From NCBI GenBank assembly GCA_937890875.1, contig CALAEB010000613.1, positions 1 through 7,104 on the forward strand: DNA of 7,104 nucleotides. Direction: 5' to 3'. Made by a program: the position numbers and the translations under genes. The stretch is from an uncultured Anaerolineaceae bacterium (GTDB lineage: Bacteria; Chloroflexota; Anaerolineae; Anaerolineales; Anaerolineaceae). This document shows, in pieces, positions 1 to 5,524 of the stretch. The notes under the pieces are model-generated. The model was not told the origin of the DNA, made no database searches, and saw only the letters and a program-made list of their open reading frames with translations. How positions within the stretch are numbered: the first letter of the stretch is position 1; every line of letters begins with the position of its first letter.

Positions 1-223
1 GCCGCTGGATCACAGGAATTTGCCGCAGCCGGGCAAGCGCCAACAGCGGCAGATAGCGTCTCGGCGCGCCGATGATCAAAAACGCGCCGATATCTTTCCG
101 GCGCGGATCAAAATGGACCGGGATCCCCATCTTTTCCGCCTGGCTGACGAACCGCTTCTGAAATGTGGCCGGACCTCCCAAAGAGGTAATTTTGGGCAGT
201 AAACAGATGGATTTTTTGCTCAT
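1..223 (-). CDS. Glycosyltransferase, N-terminal fragment (gene runs off left edge)
   Basis: The first 74 codons of a gene continuing beyond base 1. After a lysine-rich start, a hydrophobic beta strand (ICLLP, residues 6-10) leads into LGGPATFQ (15-22), followed by basic and helical residues. Further Rossmann-like strands follow (AFLIIGAPRR, 47-56), and the visible part ends in IPVIQR. A GGPA-x-FQ loop after the first strand and an 'IPVIQR' strand are typical of the N-terminal GT-B domain of GT4-like glycosyltransferases, where the glycine loop lies next to the acceptor and donor site. The catalytic C-terminal domain is outside the window, so the sugar specificity cannot be read. The ATG directly abuts the stop of the upstream epimerase gene (TAGATG), and an AAAGGA motif lies 6 bases upstream, inside that gene's end. 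Translational coupling is therefore likely. The family call is fairly good; the exact function is unknown. Confidence 0.72.
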   Translation of the reverse strand, partial: MSKKSICLLPKITSLGGPATFQKRFVSQAEKMGIPVHFDPRRKDIGAFLIIGAPRRYLPLLALARLRQIPVIQR

Positions 224-1213
224 CTAATTTCCTTTAAACCAGTTCCAGGTTTCTTCCAAAGATACCCGAAGGTCTCGAGCCGGCGGCAAACGCAGCGCTA
301 ACCGGGCTTTCCGTATATCATAATAAAAAAAATGTCCGGCAAATTGAAAAAGATTGGCTTCCATACTACCGATGTTGGCCGGATTGCTTTTGCTGTTCAA
401 AAAGTTAAAAATACCCTTCGATAACCGGTTTGACAAGACCAGCTTCGGTACCCGGAATCCCGCAATTTCGCTCATCATGGTATACAGATCATCAAAGGAG
501 ATATTCCTCCCGCCCAGAATATACCGTTCGCCGCTTTTCCCGAGTTCCGCCGCCTGAATCATACCGTTCACCACATCCTGTACGTGAACCAGGTTCACAC
601 CGCCATCCACTAAAAAGAAAGGCGGTTTTTTCTTCATGCGGACGAGAAATGAGTTGGTCCGCCGATAATGATCGCCCGGGCCAATCACAAAAGTCGGATT
701 CAGAATAACGGCATCCAGGCCATGCGCGGAAGCCAGCTGGACTTCCCGTTCCGCCAGATATTTCGACCAGGCATATGGCCATCGATCCGCGGAAAAGTTC
801 CAAACGTGCTCCTCCGTCATCAGACCGGAAGCAGACGCCCCCGGAGAACCTTCAGGCACGCCCAACGTGAAAGCGGTGCTGACCAGAATCACCCTTCTGA
901 CGTCATTGCGGATAGCCGCCTGAAAAACTCGCCGTGTGCCGGCAATGTTGATATCCATCATGCGGCTCTTGTTCCGCCCGGCCGCCATTTGCGCTCCCAG
1001 ATGAAAAACAAGTTCCGGTTTTTCCGCAAACGCGTCCTCAATCGAAGCTGCGTCACACAAGTCCCCAATCCGGTGACTCACCGGAAGATTTTCGATCTCT
1101 TTCAGGATACTCAGCGGACGGCGAAACGCGATCACTTCAATATCCTGCGCACATAACGCCCGGCATAATGCCGAGCCGATAAATCCGGTAGCGCCGGTGA
1201 CCAAAACCTTCAT
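224..1213 (-). CDS. NAD(P)-dependent epimerase/dehydratase or reductase, extended SDR family
   Basis: A 329-residue extended short-chain dehydrogenase, a normal length for the family. The N-terminus holds the nucleotide-binding GATGFIG (Gly7, Gly10, Gly13). Arg31-Arg32 at the end of strand 2 favour NADP(H), as in dihydroflavonol-reductase-like members (inference). DL at 51-52 and HLGAQ (71-75) are the adenine and NAD-loop motifs. Ser112 in VSTAF and Tyr147-x3-Lys151 (YAWSK) form the active site. NPTFVIGPGD (172-181) is the usual substrate-side motif of the DFR/HpnA-like branch. The C-terminal domain (about 185-329) would bind the substrate, which cannot be deduced. The protein is cytosolic. 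The gene lies 22 bases after the LysM gene, with AAAGG 9 bases before the ATG, and its TAG stop touches the ATG of the glycosyltransferase. That context suggests sugar or lipid-linked envelope chemistry rather than general metabolism. Confidence 0.9.
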   Translation of the reverse strand: MKVLVTGATGFIGSALCRALCAQDIEVIAFRRPLSILKEIENLPVSHRIGDLCDAASIEDAFAEKPELVFHLGAQMAAGRNKSRMMDINIAGTRRVFQAAIRNDVRRVILVSTAFTLGVPEGSPGASASGLMTEEHVWNFSADRWPYAWSKYLAEREVQLASAHGLDAVILNPTFVIGPGDHYRRTNSFLVRMKKKPPFFLVDGGVNLVHVQDVVNGMIQAAELGKSGERYILGGRNISFDDLYTMMSEIAGFRVPKLVLSNRLSKGIFNFLNSKSNPANIGSMEANLFQFAGHFFYYDIRKARLALRLPPARDLRVSLEETWNWFKGN

Positions 1214-1235
1214 AGACTTACGCCTTTGACGGAAC

Positions 1236-2048
1236 TCAGAACGCCTCCGCCCAGACTTTGACCGAGTGGATGGGGTCCGACAGCGAATAGACCGTCAGAT
1301 CGTAAGCCGGCTGCGGGACGCCGTGCCAGGCGCGAACGCCGACCGGACTGCCGTCAGCCCGGTAAGCCGCCGCAAACAGATTGATCTCCTTTTCGGCCAA
1401 AGACCCATATCCATCCAGGGCCACATGAACCGCCGCGCTCAGGCCATCCCCCACAACCGTTGAAGAATATATCCATTCCGTGTCCGGTATCCGGAACGAA
1501 TTGACCGTTTCCTCGTAGAGGTCAAAATCCAGAACAGAGAGCTCAATTGTGAATGAAGTGAACGTAGTGGACGGCTCCGTTAAATGAAACAGGACAGGAA
1601 GTTCTTCGCCCGGAAGCAGCTGGCTCATTGACAATCCGGAAAAGGCTTCCATATGCCGGCCGGATCCGTCAGCCAGGTCAATTTTCAATGAGAGATTGGT
1701 CACAGCCCGATCCCCCGGATTGTGCACCCGGGAGATACAGCTGACACGCTGTGAGGGTAAAACGAAACATTCGGTTCCAACCTCTTGGACATATGCGGAA
1801 TACAATTCCTGAAGAAAGTCGTTATAAGCTGTTTCATCGCTTGGCGGGATAATTAACGCATCCCCAATATGCAGCAGCAGCGGATCCACGCCGGGATTGG
1901 CCGCCGCCAGTTGGTCAACAGTAAGTCCGTTCTCAAAGGCGATCACGGAAAAAGTGTCTCCCTTTTCAACAATATAAGTTTCTGCAGCGACCGGATGAAT
2001 ATGGATCAGGAGAAACAGAAAAAGAACAATCGCTTGAAACGGCTTCAT
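1236..2048 (-). CDS. Secreted LysM-domain protein
   Basis: 270 residues from the chosen ATG. Residues 1-22 form a signal peptide: MKPF, a long hydrophobic core, then a likely cut after VAA. A single LysM peptidoglycan-binding module follows at about 24-68 (YIVEKGDTFSVIAF, then LTVDQLAAANPG, then LHIGDALIIP). The rest looks like two beta-sandwich segments (about 95-175 and 195-268) with hydrophobic/polar alternation, resembling FxLYD-type extracytoplasmic domains. Only two cysteines occur, Cys94 and Cys104, and they could form a disulfide. The protein probably sits on the cell wall or in the envelope; no catalytic motif is visible. The frame stays open to an ATG at 2120, which would add 24 residues, but the internal ATG gives a textbook signal peptide. 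No good Shine-Dalgarno precedes either start. It is the first gene of the likely LysM-epimerase-glycosyltransferase unit. LysM call firm; start and tail less so. Confidence 0.85.
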   Translation of the reverse strand: MKPFQAIVLFLFLLIHIHPVAAETYIVEKGDTFSVIAFENGLTVDQLAAANPGVDPLLLHIGDALIIPPSDETAYNDFLQELYSAYVQEVGTECFVLPSQRVSCISRVHNPGDRAVTNLSLKIDLADGSGRHMEAFSGLSMSQLLPGEELPVLFHLTEPSTTFTSFTIELSVLDFDLYEETVNSFRIPDTEWIYSSTVVGDGLSAAVHVALDGYGSLAEKEINLFAAAYRADGSPVGVRAWHGVPQPAYDLTVYSLSDPIHSVKVWAEAF

Positions 2049-2179
2049 GCGATTGATGGTACCACAATTTTTCGCGCTGTTTTCTGCGGCTGCAACAACA
2101 GGAATCCAAAATTTGAACATCCGGGAATTATCTCACCGGTTTATTCGAGGCAGTCCCCCTTATTTCGAATCGCTGCCGC

Positions 2180-2188
2180 AATATAACA
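2180..2188 (-). promoter_or_regulatory. Possible extended -10 promoter element upstream of the LysM gene
   Basis: On the minus strand TGTTATATT reads as TGn-TATATT, an extended -10, about 130 bases before the LysM start. No convincing -35 is placed at 17 bases, which extended -10 promoters can do without. An alternative TGGTACCAT lies only 7 bases before the ATG at 2048 and would produce an almost leaderless transcript. Confidence 0.25.
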
Positions 2189-2198
2189 GCCGGTGAGG

Positions 2199-2219
2199 GC
2201 GGATTGCCGTCCAATCCGC
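2199..2219. repeat. 8-bp perfect inverted repeat with 5-base loop
   Basis: GCGGATTG (2199-2206) and CAATCCGC (2212-2219) flank CCGTC. There is no T-tract on either side, so it is not a standard terminator. It sits just upstream of a possible promoter for the LysM gene, so an operator or leader-independent structure is conceivable, but nothing in the sequence decides this. Confidence 0.4.
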
Positions 2220-2280
2220 AATAGGGCGTTCCTTCCGAACAAAAGCGGAAAGTTTGCGGTTCTCTTTTTTTCCGCGGAGC

Positions 2281-2351
2281 CAAAAAAGAAATCCACCGTT
2301 TTTGCCGTGTTTTCCACGAAATCGGGAGATACAGCCAAAGCGGTGGATTTC
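2281..2351 (-). terminator. Rho-independent terminator of the 390-residue secreted protein gene
   Basis: An 11-bp perfect stem (2288-2298 with 2341-2351, arm GAAATCCACCG) is followed on the minus strand immediately by six T residues (2282-2287). It starts about 32 bases after the stop codon at 2383. The pairing continues imperfectly inward to about 2315/2324, making an unusually long hairpin with an 8-base loop. It should separate the 390-residue gene from the LysM gene. Confidence 0.75.
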
Positions 2352-2382
2352 GATAAAGTGTTTCGATTTTTATTGCGAAACG

Positions 2383-3555
2383 CTAAAGTTCTGAAGAATT
2401 CGTGACAGAAGCCGGCAATTCTGTCCCTGCGATCAAACCATCCACCCACCATATGTTGGATCCGGCATCATGAATTTCCAAACCGGCATAAACAGTATCC
2501 TCAGAAAGCGGATATAACAGCGCGGACTCCGCATCGCATAAATCGTTAACCATCCCGCGGACCGCGATTTTTGTCTGCGGCGGAATCCGCAGCCACCACA
2601 GGCCGTTTTCTTCATAACAATTGTCGCCGGCGGCCCGGTCCTGATCACAAAAACGATAATTCAGCGTCCTGAATTTGGAATTATCGGAAATCACGGCCCA
2701 GGCATAATGCCGGAAGCCGGAGATTTCACAGTCTTCATACAAATAACTGCATCCGATATCCCATCGGGAATTATTCAGCTGAATCCAGCTCGGCAGTTCC
2801 ACCACATTGGTGTACAAAAGATCCGTGTTTTCCACAATAAAGAAATAATTCATCGAACAAACATCTTCTCCACTTGGATCGATAAAATAACCGCCCTCCA
2901 CCCGATTATTGTTGGCTAATTCCGGAAATTCCAGCGCGCCGCAGATATCTCCTTCTTCAAATAAGTTTCCGGTTACGGTTTTCCGCTTATTGTTGATCTG
3001 TATATCGATCGAAACCGGCATTTCACCGGTGAGTTCCTCCGCGTCATTTTCCCTCGACAAGGCATGGGGAAAATTGACGATTTTGCCTCGGATTGAAACG
3101 GCGCTTCTTTTGGGCAGCAGCAGCACGTTATTTTCCGTCTCGCAGCTCGTCCCTGCATTCGCATCCGCATAATTCTCCGGCTGCCAAAGGGCTACCGGAA
3201 CATCCTTACAAAGGAAACTCTCATCAACGTAATAGTACCTTCCGTGAATTTTTGCTCTCCTCGGCAGCGTGACCGTCGCGTCTTCACTCGATTCGTTAAC
3301 CAAAAGGAGATAAAAAAAGGCGTCCGTTGAGCAGATTTCAAAAGATCCGGTTGTGGTCGCATAAGGAATATAAGCCGGTCCAATCGGGCCATCCGCTCCG
3401 GCTTCACGAATATCATCAATGACATTTTCTCCTGATTTTTGATCCGTGGTATACTGTTGCGGGTCGGTGGTTTCAGTCTGAGCTGAGACAGATGTAAACA
3501 GCAAACAACATAGAGTCACAATGACTCCGATTGTGCCTTTTAAGTATTGATTCAT
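2383..3555 (-). CDS. Secreted cysteine-containing protein with duplicated domain, unknown function
   Basis: 390 residues, not recognised. The start is fixed by AAGGAG 8 bases upstream and by a clear signal peptide (residues 1-25: MNQYLKG, hydrophobic core, SVSAQ). A low-complexity acidic and Thr/Gln linker covers about 26-60. Two related segments follow, about 72-208 and 230-380. Shared landmarks are (I/V)CSxxxFF at 74-81 and 232-239, an LP-containing strand at 97-98 and 254-255, and GxxCxxEN at 135-142 and 310-317. These are followed by RGxxVN at 156-161 and 333-338 (one residue offset within the block) and a late beta strand leading to a G-L/N-x(2)-G turn. The mature part has ten cysteines, several at matching places in both copies, so disulfide-stabilised extracellular beta domains are likely. 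No catalytic, sortase or lipobox motif is seen. It is transcribed alone and ends before a strong terminator. Real gene: sure; function: unknown. Confidence 0.85.
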   Translation of the reverse strand: MNQYLKGTIGVIVTLCCLLFTSVSAQTETTDPQQYTTDQKSGENVIDDIREAGADGPIGPAYIPYATTTGSFEICSTDAFFYLLLVNESSEDATVTLPRRAKIHGRYYYVDESFLCKDVPVALWQPENYADANAGTSCETENNVLLLPKRSAVSIRGKIVNFPHALSRENDAEELTGEMPVSIDIQINNKRKTVTGNLFEEGDICGALEFPELANNNRVEGGYFIDPSGEDVCSMNYFFIVENTDLLYTNVVELPSWIQLNNSRWDIGCSYLYEDCEISGFRHYAWAVISDNSKFRTLNYRFCDQDRAAGDNCYEENGLWWLRIPPQTKIAVRGMVNDLCDAESALLYPLSEDTVYAGLEIHDAGSNIWWVDGLIAGTELPASVTNSSEL

Positions 3556-3563
3556 TGCCAGGT

Positions 3564-3569
3564 CTCCTT
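3564..3569 (-). promoter_or_regulatory. Ribosome binding site that sets the start of the 390-residue secreted protein
   Basis: AAGGAG lies 8 bases before the ATG at 3555. The frame also offers an ATG at 3591, 12 codons upstream, but that would put a charged LKRWRREGD stretch ahead of the signal peptide and has no such motif. The 3555 start is therefore preferred. Confidence 0.8.
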
Positions 3570-3602
3570 CTCTGCGCCATCTTTTTAGCAATTACCATAC
3601 AC

Positions 3603-3630
3603 ACAATATCACGTGCATGTTCCATGCCAA
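3603..3630 (-). promoter_or_regulatory. Possible promoter of the 390-residue secreted protein gene
   Basis: On the minus strand TTGGCA (3625-3630) and TATTGT (3603-3608) are separated by 16 bases, matching a sigma-70-type -35 and a weaker -10. The start codon is about 47 bases downstream of the -10. The -10 matches only four of six consensus positions, so this is tentative. Confidence 0.3.
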
Positions 3631-3774
3631 TGAAATCCATTTGCAAATTCCGAGCACCCGTCGGTGTACTGCTGTAAGCGCCGCCATATTCATTGCTAAG
3701 GGCAGTCCCGAAATATAGAAAATGCATCCGGCAGGATATCCCAGCCGTGTTTTTAACCTAAAACAAAATATTCA

Positions 3775-3783
3775 TGATAAAAT
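3775..3783 (+). promoter_or_regulatory. -10 element of the tRNA-Glu promoter
   Basis: TGATAAAAT reads as an extended -10 (TGn-TAAAAT) ending 11 bases before the first base of the tRNA, which is the expected distance for a short 5' leader. The -35 region is T-rich (3749-3755) but has no clean TTGACA. Confidence 0.5.
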
Positions 3784-3794
3784 AACGCGGACAA

Positions 3795-3867
3795 GCCCCC
3801 ATCGTCTAGCGGCCCAGGACGTGGCCCTCTCAAGGCCAAAACGAGGATTCGAATTCCTCTGGGGGCA
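3795..3867 (+). tRNA. tRNA-Glu, anticodon CUC
   Basis: A full 73-base cloverleaf. The acceptor stem GCCCCCA (3795-3801) pairs with TGGGGGC (3860-3866), with discriminator A3867. The D arm has the GTCTAG...GGCCCAGGAC pattern characteristic of bacterial tRNA-Glu. The anticodon stem TGGCC (3822-3826) pairs with GGCCA (3834-3838) around a 7-base loop with CTC at 3829-3831. The T stem GAGGA/TCCTC (3843-3847, 3855-3859) encloses TTCGAAT. The CCA end is not encoded (the next bases are CTT), so tRNA nucleotidyltransferase must add it. The tRNA decodes GAG. A T6 run at 3872-3877, just after the 3' end, probably helps end transcription. No other tRNA is adjacent. Confidence 0.96.
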
Positions 3868-4052
3868 CTTCTTTTTTAAGGCGCCCCGCTATTCCCCGTA
3901 TCGATCAAAACACATATTTTCAGAAAGGCCCCATCGATCAGGAGCAGCCTTTTCTGCACAGGAATCACTGCGCATCTCCCAACAAGTCTCTCTCTCAACT
4001 CCATAGCCCAAGCCGGAAGAAGAATATCCGCGGCGAAAATTTTGTAATTTTT
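3868..4052. other. Spacer between tRNA-Glu and the SDR promoter
   Basis: No gene is supported. It holds the T-tract after the tRNA, a bulged hairpin (CAGAAAGGC at 3921-3929 with GCCTTTTCTG at 3947-3956), and two copies of ATCGATCA (near 3900 and 3933). None is followed by a clear T-run on either strand, so no function is assigned. Confidence 0.4.
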
Positions 4053-4079
4053 TTCACAACAGTTTCCGATTTTTATAAT
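4053..4079 (+). promoter_or_regulatory. Promoter of the SDR oxidoreductase gene
   Basis: A perfect TATAAT at 4074-4079 is preceded by TTCACA at 4053-4058 (15-base spacing) or TTTTCA at 4051-4056 (17-base spacing). The surrounding DNA is very AT-rich. Transcription should begin near 4086, giving a leader of roughly 45 bases. Confidence 0.65.
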
Positions 4080-4092
4080 ATGCTTATCACGC

Positions 4093-4109
4093 TATTCAAC
4101 TTTTGAATA
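4093..4109. promoter_or_regulatory. Perfect dyad in the SDR leader, candidate operator
   Basis: TATTCAA (4093-4099) and TTGAATA (4103-4109) flank a 3-base centre. The dyad lies just downstream of the predicted transcription start and before the ribosome binding site (TAGGAG, 4118-4123). A repressor bound here would block elongation; alternatively it is a small 5'-UTR hairpin. No regulator gene lies next to it. Confidence 0.4.
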
Positions 4110-4130
4110 AGTCCACTTAGGAGTTTTTGA

Positions 4131-4934
4131 ATGAAAAAAGTACAGGTTATCACAGGCGGCGGCAGCGGAATGGGCCTAGAAGCCGCAAAGGTTCTGGGAA
4201 CGCAAGGCCCGGTTTTGATCGGAGGAAGAACCGAGAAAAAACTTGAAAACGCTTTACAGGAATTAAAAGCGTCAGGCATTGAAGCCGTGGCAATGGCTTG
4301 TGACGTATCGAATAAAGATTCGGTCGCCGCATTTGCTGACAAAGCATCCGAAATGGGTGAGATCGGAAATGTTATCCACAGCGCGGGTGTTTCGCCCGCC
4401 ATGGCAGACGCCGAATCAATCCTGCGGATTAATATGGTGGGGACAGTAAACGTTGTGGAAGCTTTTTATCCGCCGATGAAGCAAGGATCCGTTTTGGTAA
4501 ACGTTGCGTCGATGGCAGGGTATTTTCTTCAGATGAACGAACAGTTGAAAACAGCGTTCGCCGACCCATCCAGCCCGGAACTCATCGCAAGAACGTTGCC
4601 GCTGGCTCCTGATGCCAACAACGCATATCCCCTTTCCAAACGTTTTGTCATCCATTACACTTCACGCAACGTCCTCCGTTTTGCCCAAAAAGGCGCAAGA
4701 ATTGTGAGCATTTCCCCGGGCACCTTTGAAACCCCGATGATCGCGTCCGAGCGCCAGTCTTCAACCGTCGAAGGTATTATCAAATCAACACCGGTTGGAC
4801 GCGTCGGCGATCCCAGGGAAATTGCCTGGCTCATCGAATTCCTCTGCAGCGAGAAAGCGGCGTTTATCACCGGCACCGACATTTTGATTGACGGCGGATT
4901 CACCCAATTGGCCGCGCGCGATCAAATTCAATAG
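4131..4934 (+). CDS. SDR family oxidoreductase (classical short-chain dehydrogenase)
   Basis: 267 residues. The cofactor loop is TGGGSGMG (8-15), and Gly32-Arg33 after strand 2 point to NADP(H) by inference. Asp58-Val59 follows strand 3, and the NAG-type motif reads HSAG (83-86). The catalytic tetrad is visible: Asn101 (RINMVG), Ser127 (NVASMAG), Tyr166 and Lys170 (YPLSK). SPG (195-197) and the C-terminal FITGTDILIDGGF (245-257) are standard. The Ser-Tyr distance is 39 residues, against about 13 in most classical SDRs. This long insert resembles the 3-alpha-hydroxysteroid dehydrogenase/carbonyl reductase-like branch, so a bulky ketone or alcohol substrate is possible. The start is well set by TAGGAG 7 bases upstream. 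The gene is monocistronic, with its own promoter and terminator and opposite orientation to its neighbours. Family is certain, substrate unknown. Confidence 0.93.
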   Translation: MKKVQVITGGGSGMGLEAAKVLGTQGPVLIGGRTEKKLENALQELKASGIEAVAMACDVSNKDSVAAFADKASEMGEIGNVIHSAGVSPAMADAESILRINMVGTVNVVEAFYPPMKQGSVLVNVASMAGYFLQMNEQLKTAFADPSSPELIARTLPLAPDANNAYPLSKRFVIHYTSRNVLRFAQKGARIVSISPGTFETPMIASERQSSTVEGIIKSTPVGRVGDPREIAWLIEFLCSEKAAFITGTDILIDGGFTQLAARDQIQ

Positions 4935-4949
4935 TTAATTCTGGTATTT

Positions 4950-4992
4950 AAAAGCTGCATTTTCTTGTCAAAAAAAGGAAAATGCAGCTTTT
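4950..4992. terminator. Bidirectional terminator between the SDR and arsenate reductase genes
   Basis: A 15-bp perfect inverted repeat (AAAAGCTGCATTTTC at 4950-4964, complement at 4978-4992) has A-runs on the left and T-runs on the right. It therefore ends in T-tracts whichever strand is transcribed. It lies 16 bases after the SDR stop and about 40 bases after the end of the convergent arsenate reductase gene. Confidence 0.85.
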
Positions 4993-5030
4993 GATTGCGA
5001 ATAGCGAAATAGATATCCGCTGCTTATCCA

Positions 5031-5444
5031 TCAGATAACTTCGAATAAAGATCCGGTTTCTATCCTGCTCCTGAGCTCTTTTATTTTCCGCTCAATCTTC
5101 TGAATAACCTTTATATATTCCTCATCGTCTTTCCCGCTTGGATCGTCCAGATCCCAATCTTCCCGGTGTCTGGAAGGCAAATATGGGCAGACAACGTTGC
5201 ATCCCATGGTAACGACAACATCAACCGGAGGAATCTCCGAAAGCAGCTTGGGGCGCTGCGTTTTCTCCATGTCAATCCCGTACCGTTGTTTCATCAAGCG
5301 AACGGCATCCTGATTGATTTGCGGTTTGGTTTCCGTTCCTGCCGAATAGCTTTCAAAGACGTCAGCGGCAAAATGCTTCCCGAACGCCTCCGCGATCTGT
5401 GACCGGCAGGCATTATGCACACAAATAAAAGCGACCTTGATCAT
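5031..5444 (-). CDS. arsC: Arsenate reductase, thioredoxin-type ArsC (LMW protein tyrosine phosphatase fold)
   Basis: 137 residues, the normal size. The phosphate-binding loop near the N-terminus is Cys8-x5-Arg14 (CVHNACR), followed by SQIAEAF. YSAGTE (33-38) is the usual family motif. A second cysteine pair, Cys82 and Cys86 in TMGCNVVCPYLP, provides the relay residues that pass the disulfide to thioredoxin. DDPSGK (100-105) carries the aspartate that acts as general acid. Together these support reduction of arsenate to arsenite in the cytosol, with an LMW tyrosine phosphatase as the alternative reading. The spacing between the relay cysteines is short (three residues, against six in the plasmid pI258 enzyme), as in a clostridial/archaeal-like subgroup. 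The start at 5444 is chosen because AAAGG lies 9 bases upstream and the protein begins MIKVAFIC; the frame extends 13 codons further. No arsR or arsenite pump is in the window. Confidence 0.88.
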   Translation of the reverse strand: MIKVAFICVHNACRSQIAEAFGKHFAADVFESYSAGTETKPQINQDAVRLMKQRYGIDMEKTQRPKLLSEIPPVDVVVTMGCNVVCPYLPSRHREDWDLDDPSGKDDEEYIKVIQKIERKIKELRSRIETGSLFEVI

Positions 5445-5453
5445 GGATTGGGA

Positions 5454-5458
5454 CCTTT
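5454..5458 (-). promoter_or_regulatory. Ribosome binding site that sets the arsC start
   Basis: AAAGG lies 9 bases before the ATG at 5444. The longer in-frame start at 5483 would add residues (PPGIALKERSQS) that the family does not have. Confidence 0.65.
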
Positions 5459-5524
5459 CTTTCAACGCAATGCCCGGCGGCAATTCAAAATTTCAGCAGC
5501 CGGAACATTTTTACAGCGATTTTG

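Larger units (their letters stand above)
2049..2382. other. Gene-free, hairpin-rich spacer between the secreted-protein and LysM genes
   Basis: 334 bases without a credible gene; the open frames here lack ribosome binding sites and run through the hairpins. It contains the terminator above and a second hairpin over the stop codon (2357-2365 with 2376-2384, nine pairs with one G-U on the plus strand). An 8-bp perfect stem with a 5-base loop lies at 2199-2219 (GCGGATTG / CAATCCGC), and a 7-bp stem at 2245-2275 (GCGGAAA / TTTCCGC). The LysM promoter should lie between the terminator and 2048. Confidence 0.6.

Noticed and set aside
668..1156. Plus-strand open frame of 162 codons inside the epimerase gene
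   Set aside because: It is antisense to a strongly conserved SDR protein, and its translation is rich in Arg/His/Pro like other antisense frames.
2288..2351. Long imperfect palindrome as an integron attC site
   Set aside because: The ends do not carry the GTTRRRY / RYYYAAC core sites and no integrase or cassette layout is visible.
2141..2452. Minus-strand open frame of 103 codons in the hairpin-rich spacer
   Set aside because: It overlaps the end of the 390-residue gene in another frame, crosses the terminator and has no ribosome site.
3921..3956. Bulged hairpin after the tRNA as a terminator
   Set aside because: No T-tract follows the stem on either strand; the T6 run directly after the tRNA is a better candidate.
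3722..4006. Plus-strand open frame of 94 codons
   Set aside because: It runs straight through the tRNA-Glu gene, has no ribosome site and shows no protein-like composition.
4834..4846. Thirteen-base match (TCGAATTCCTCTG) between the tRNA-Glu 3' part (3849-3861) and the SDR gene, resembling an attachment-site repeat
   Set aside because: The second copy lies inside an intact SDR coding region, no integrase is present between or beside the copies, and a shared 13-mer somewhere in 7 kb is not surprising.
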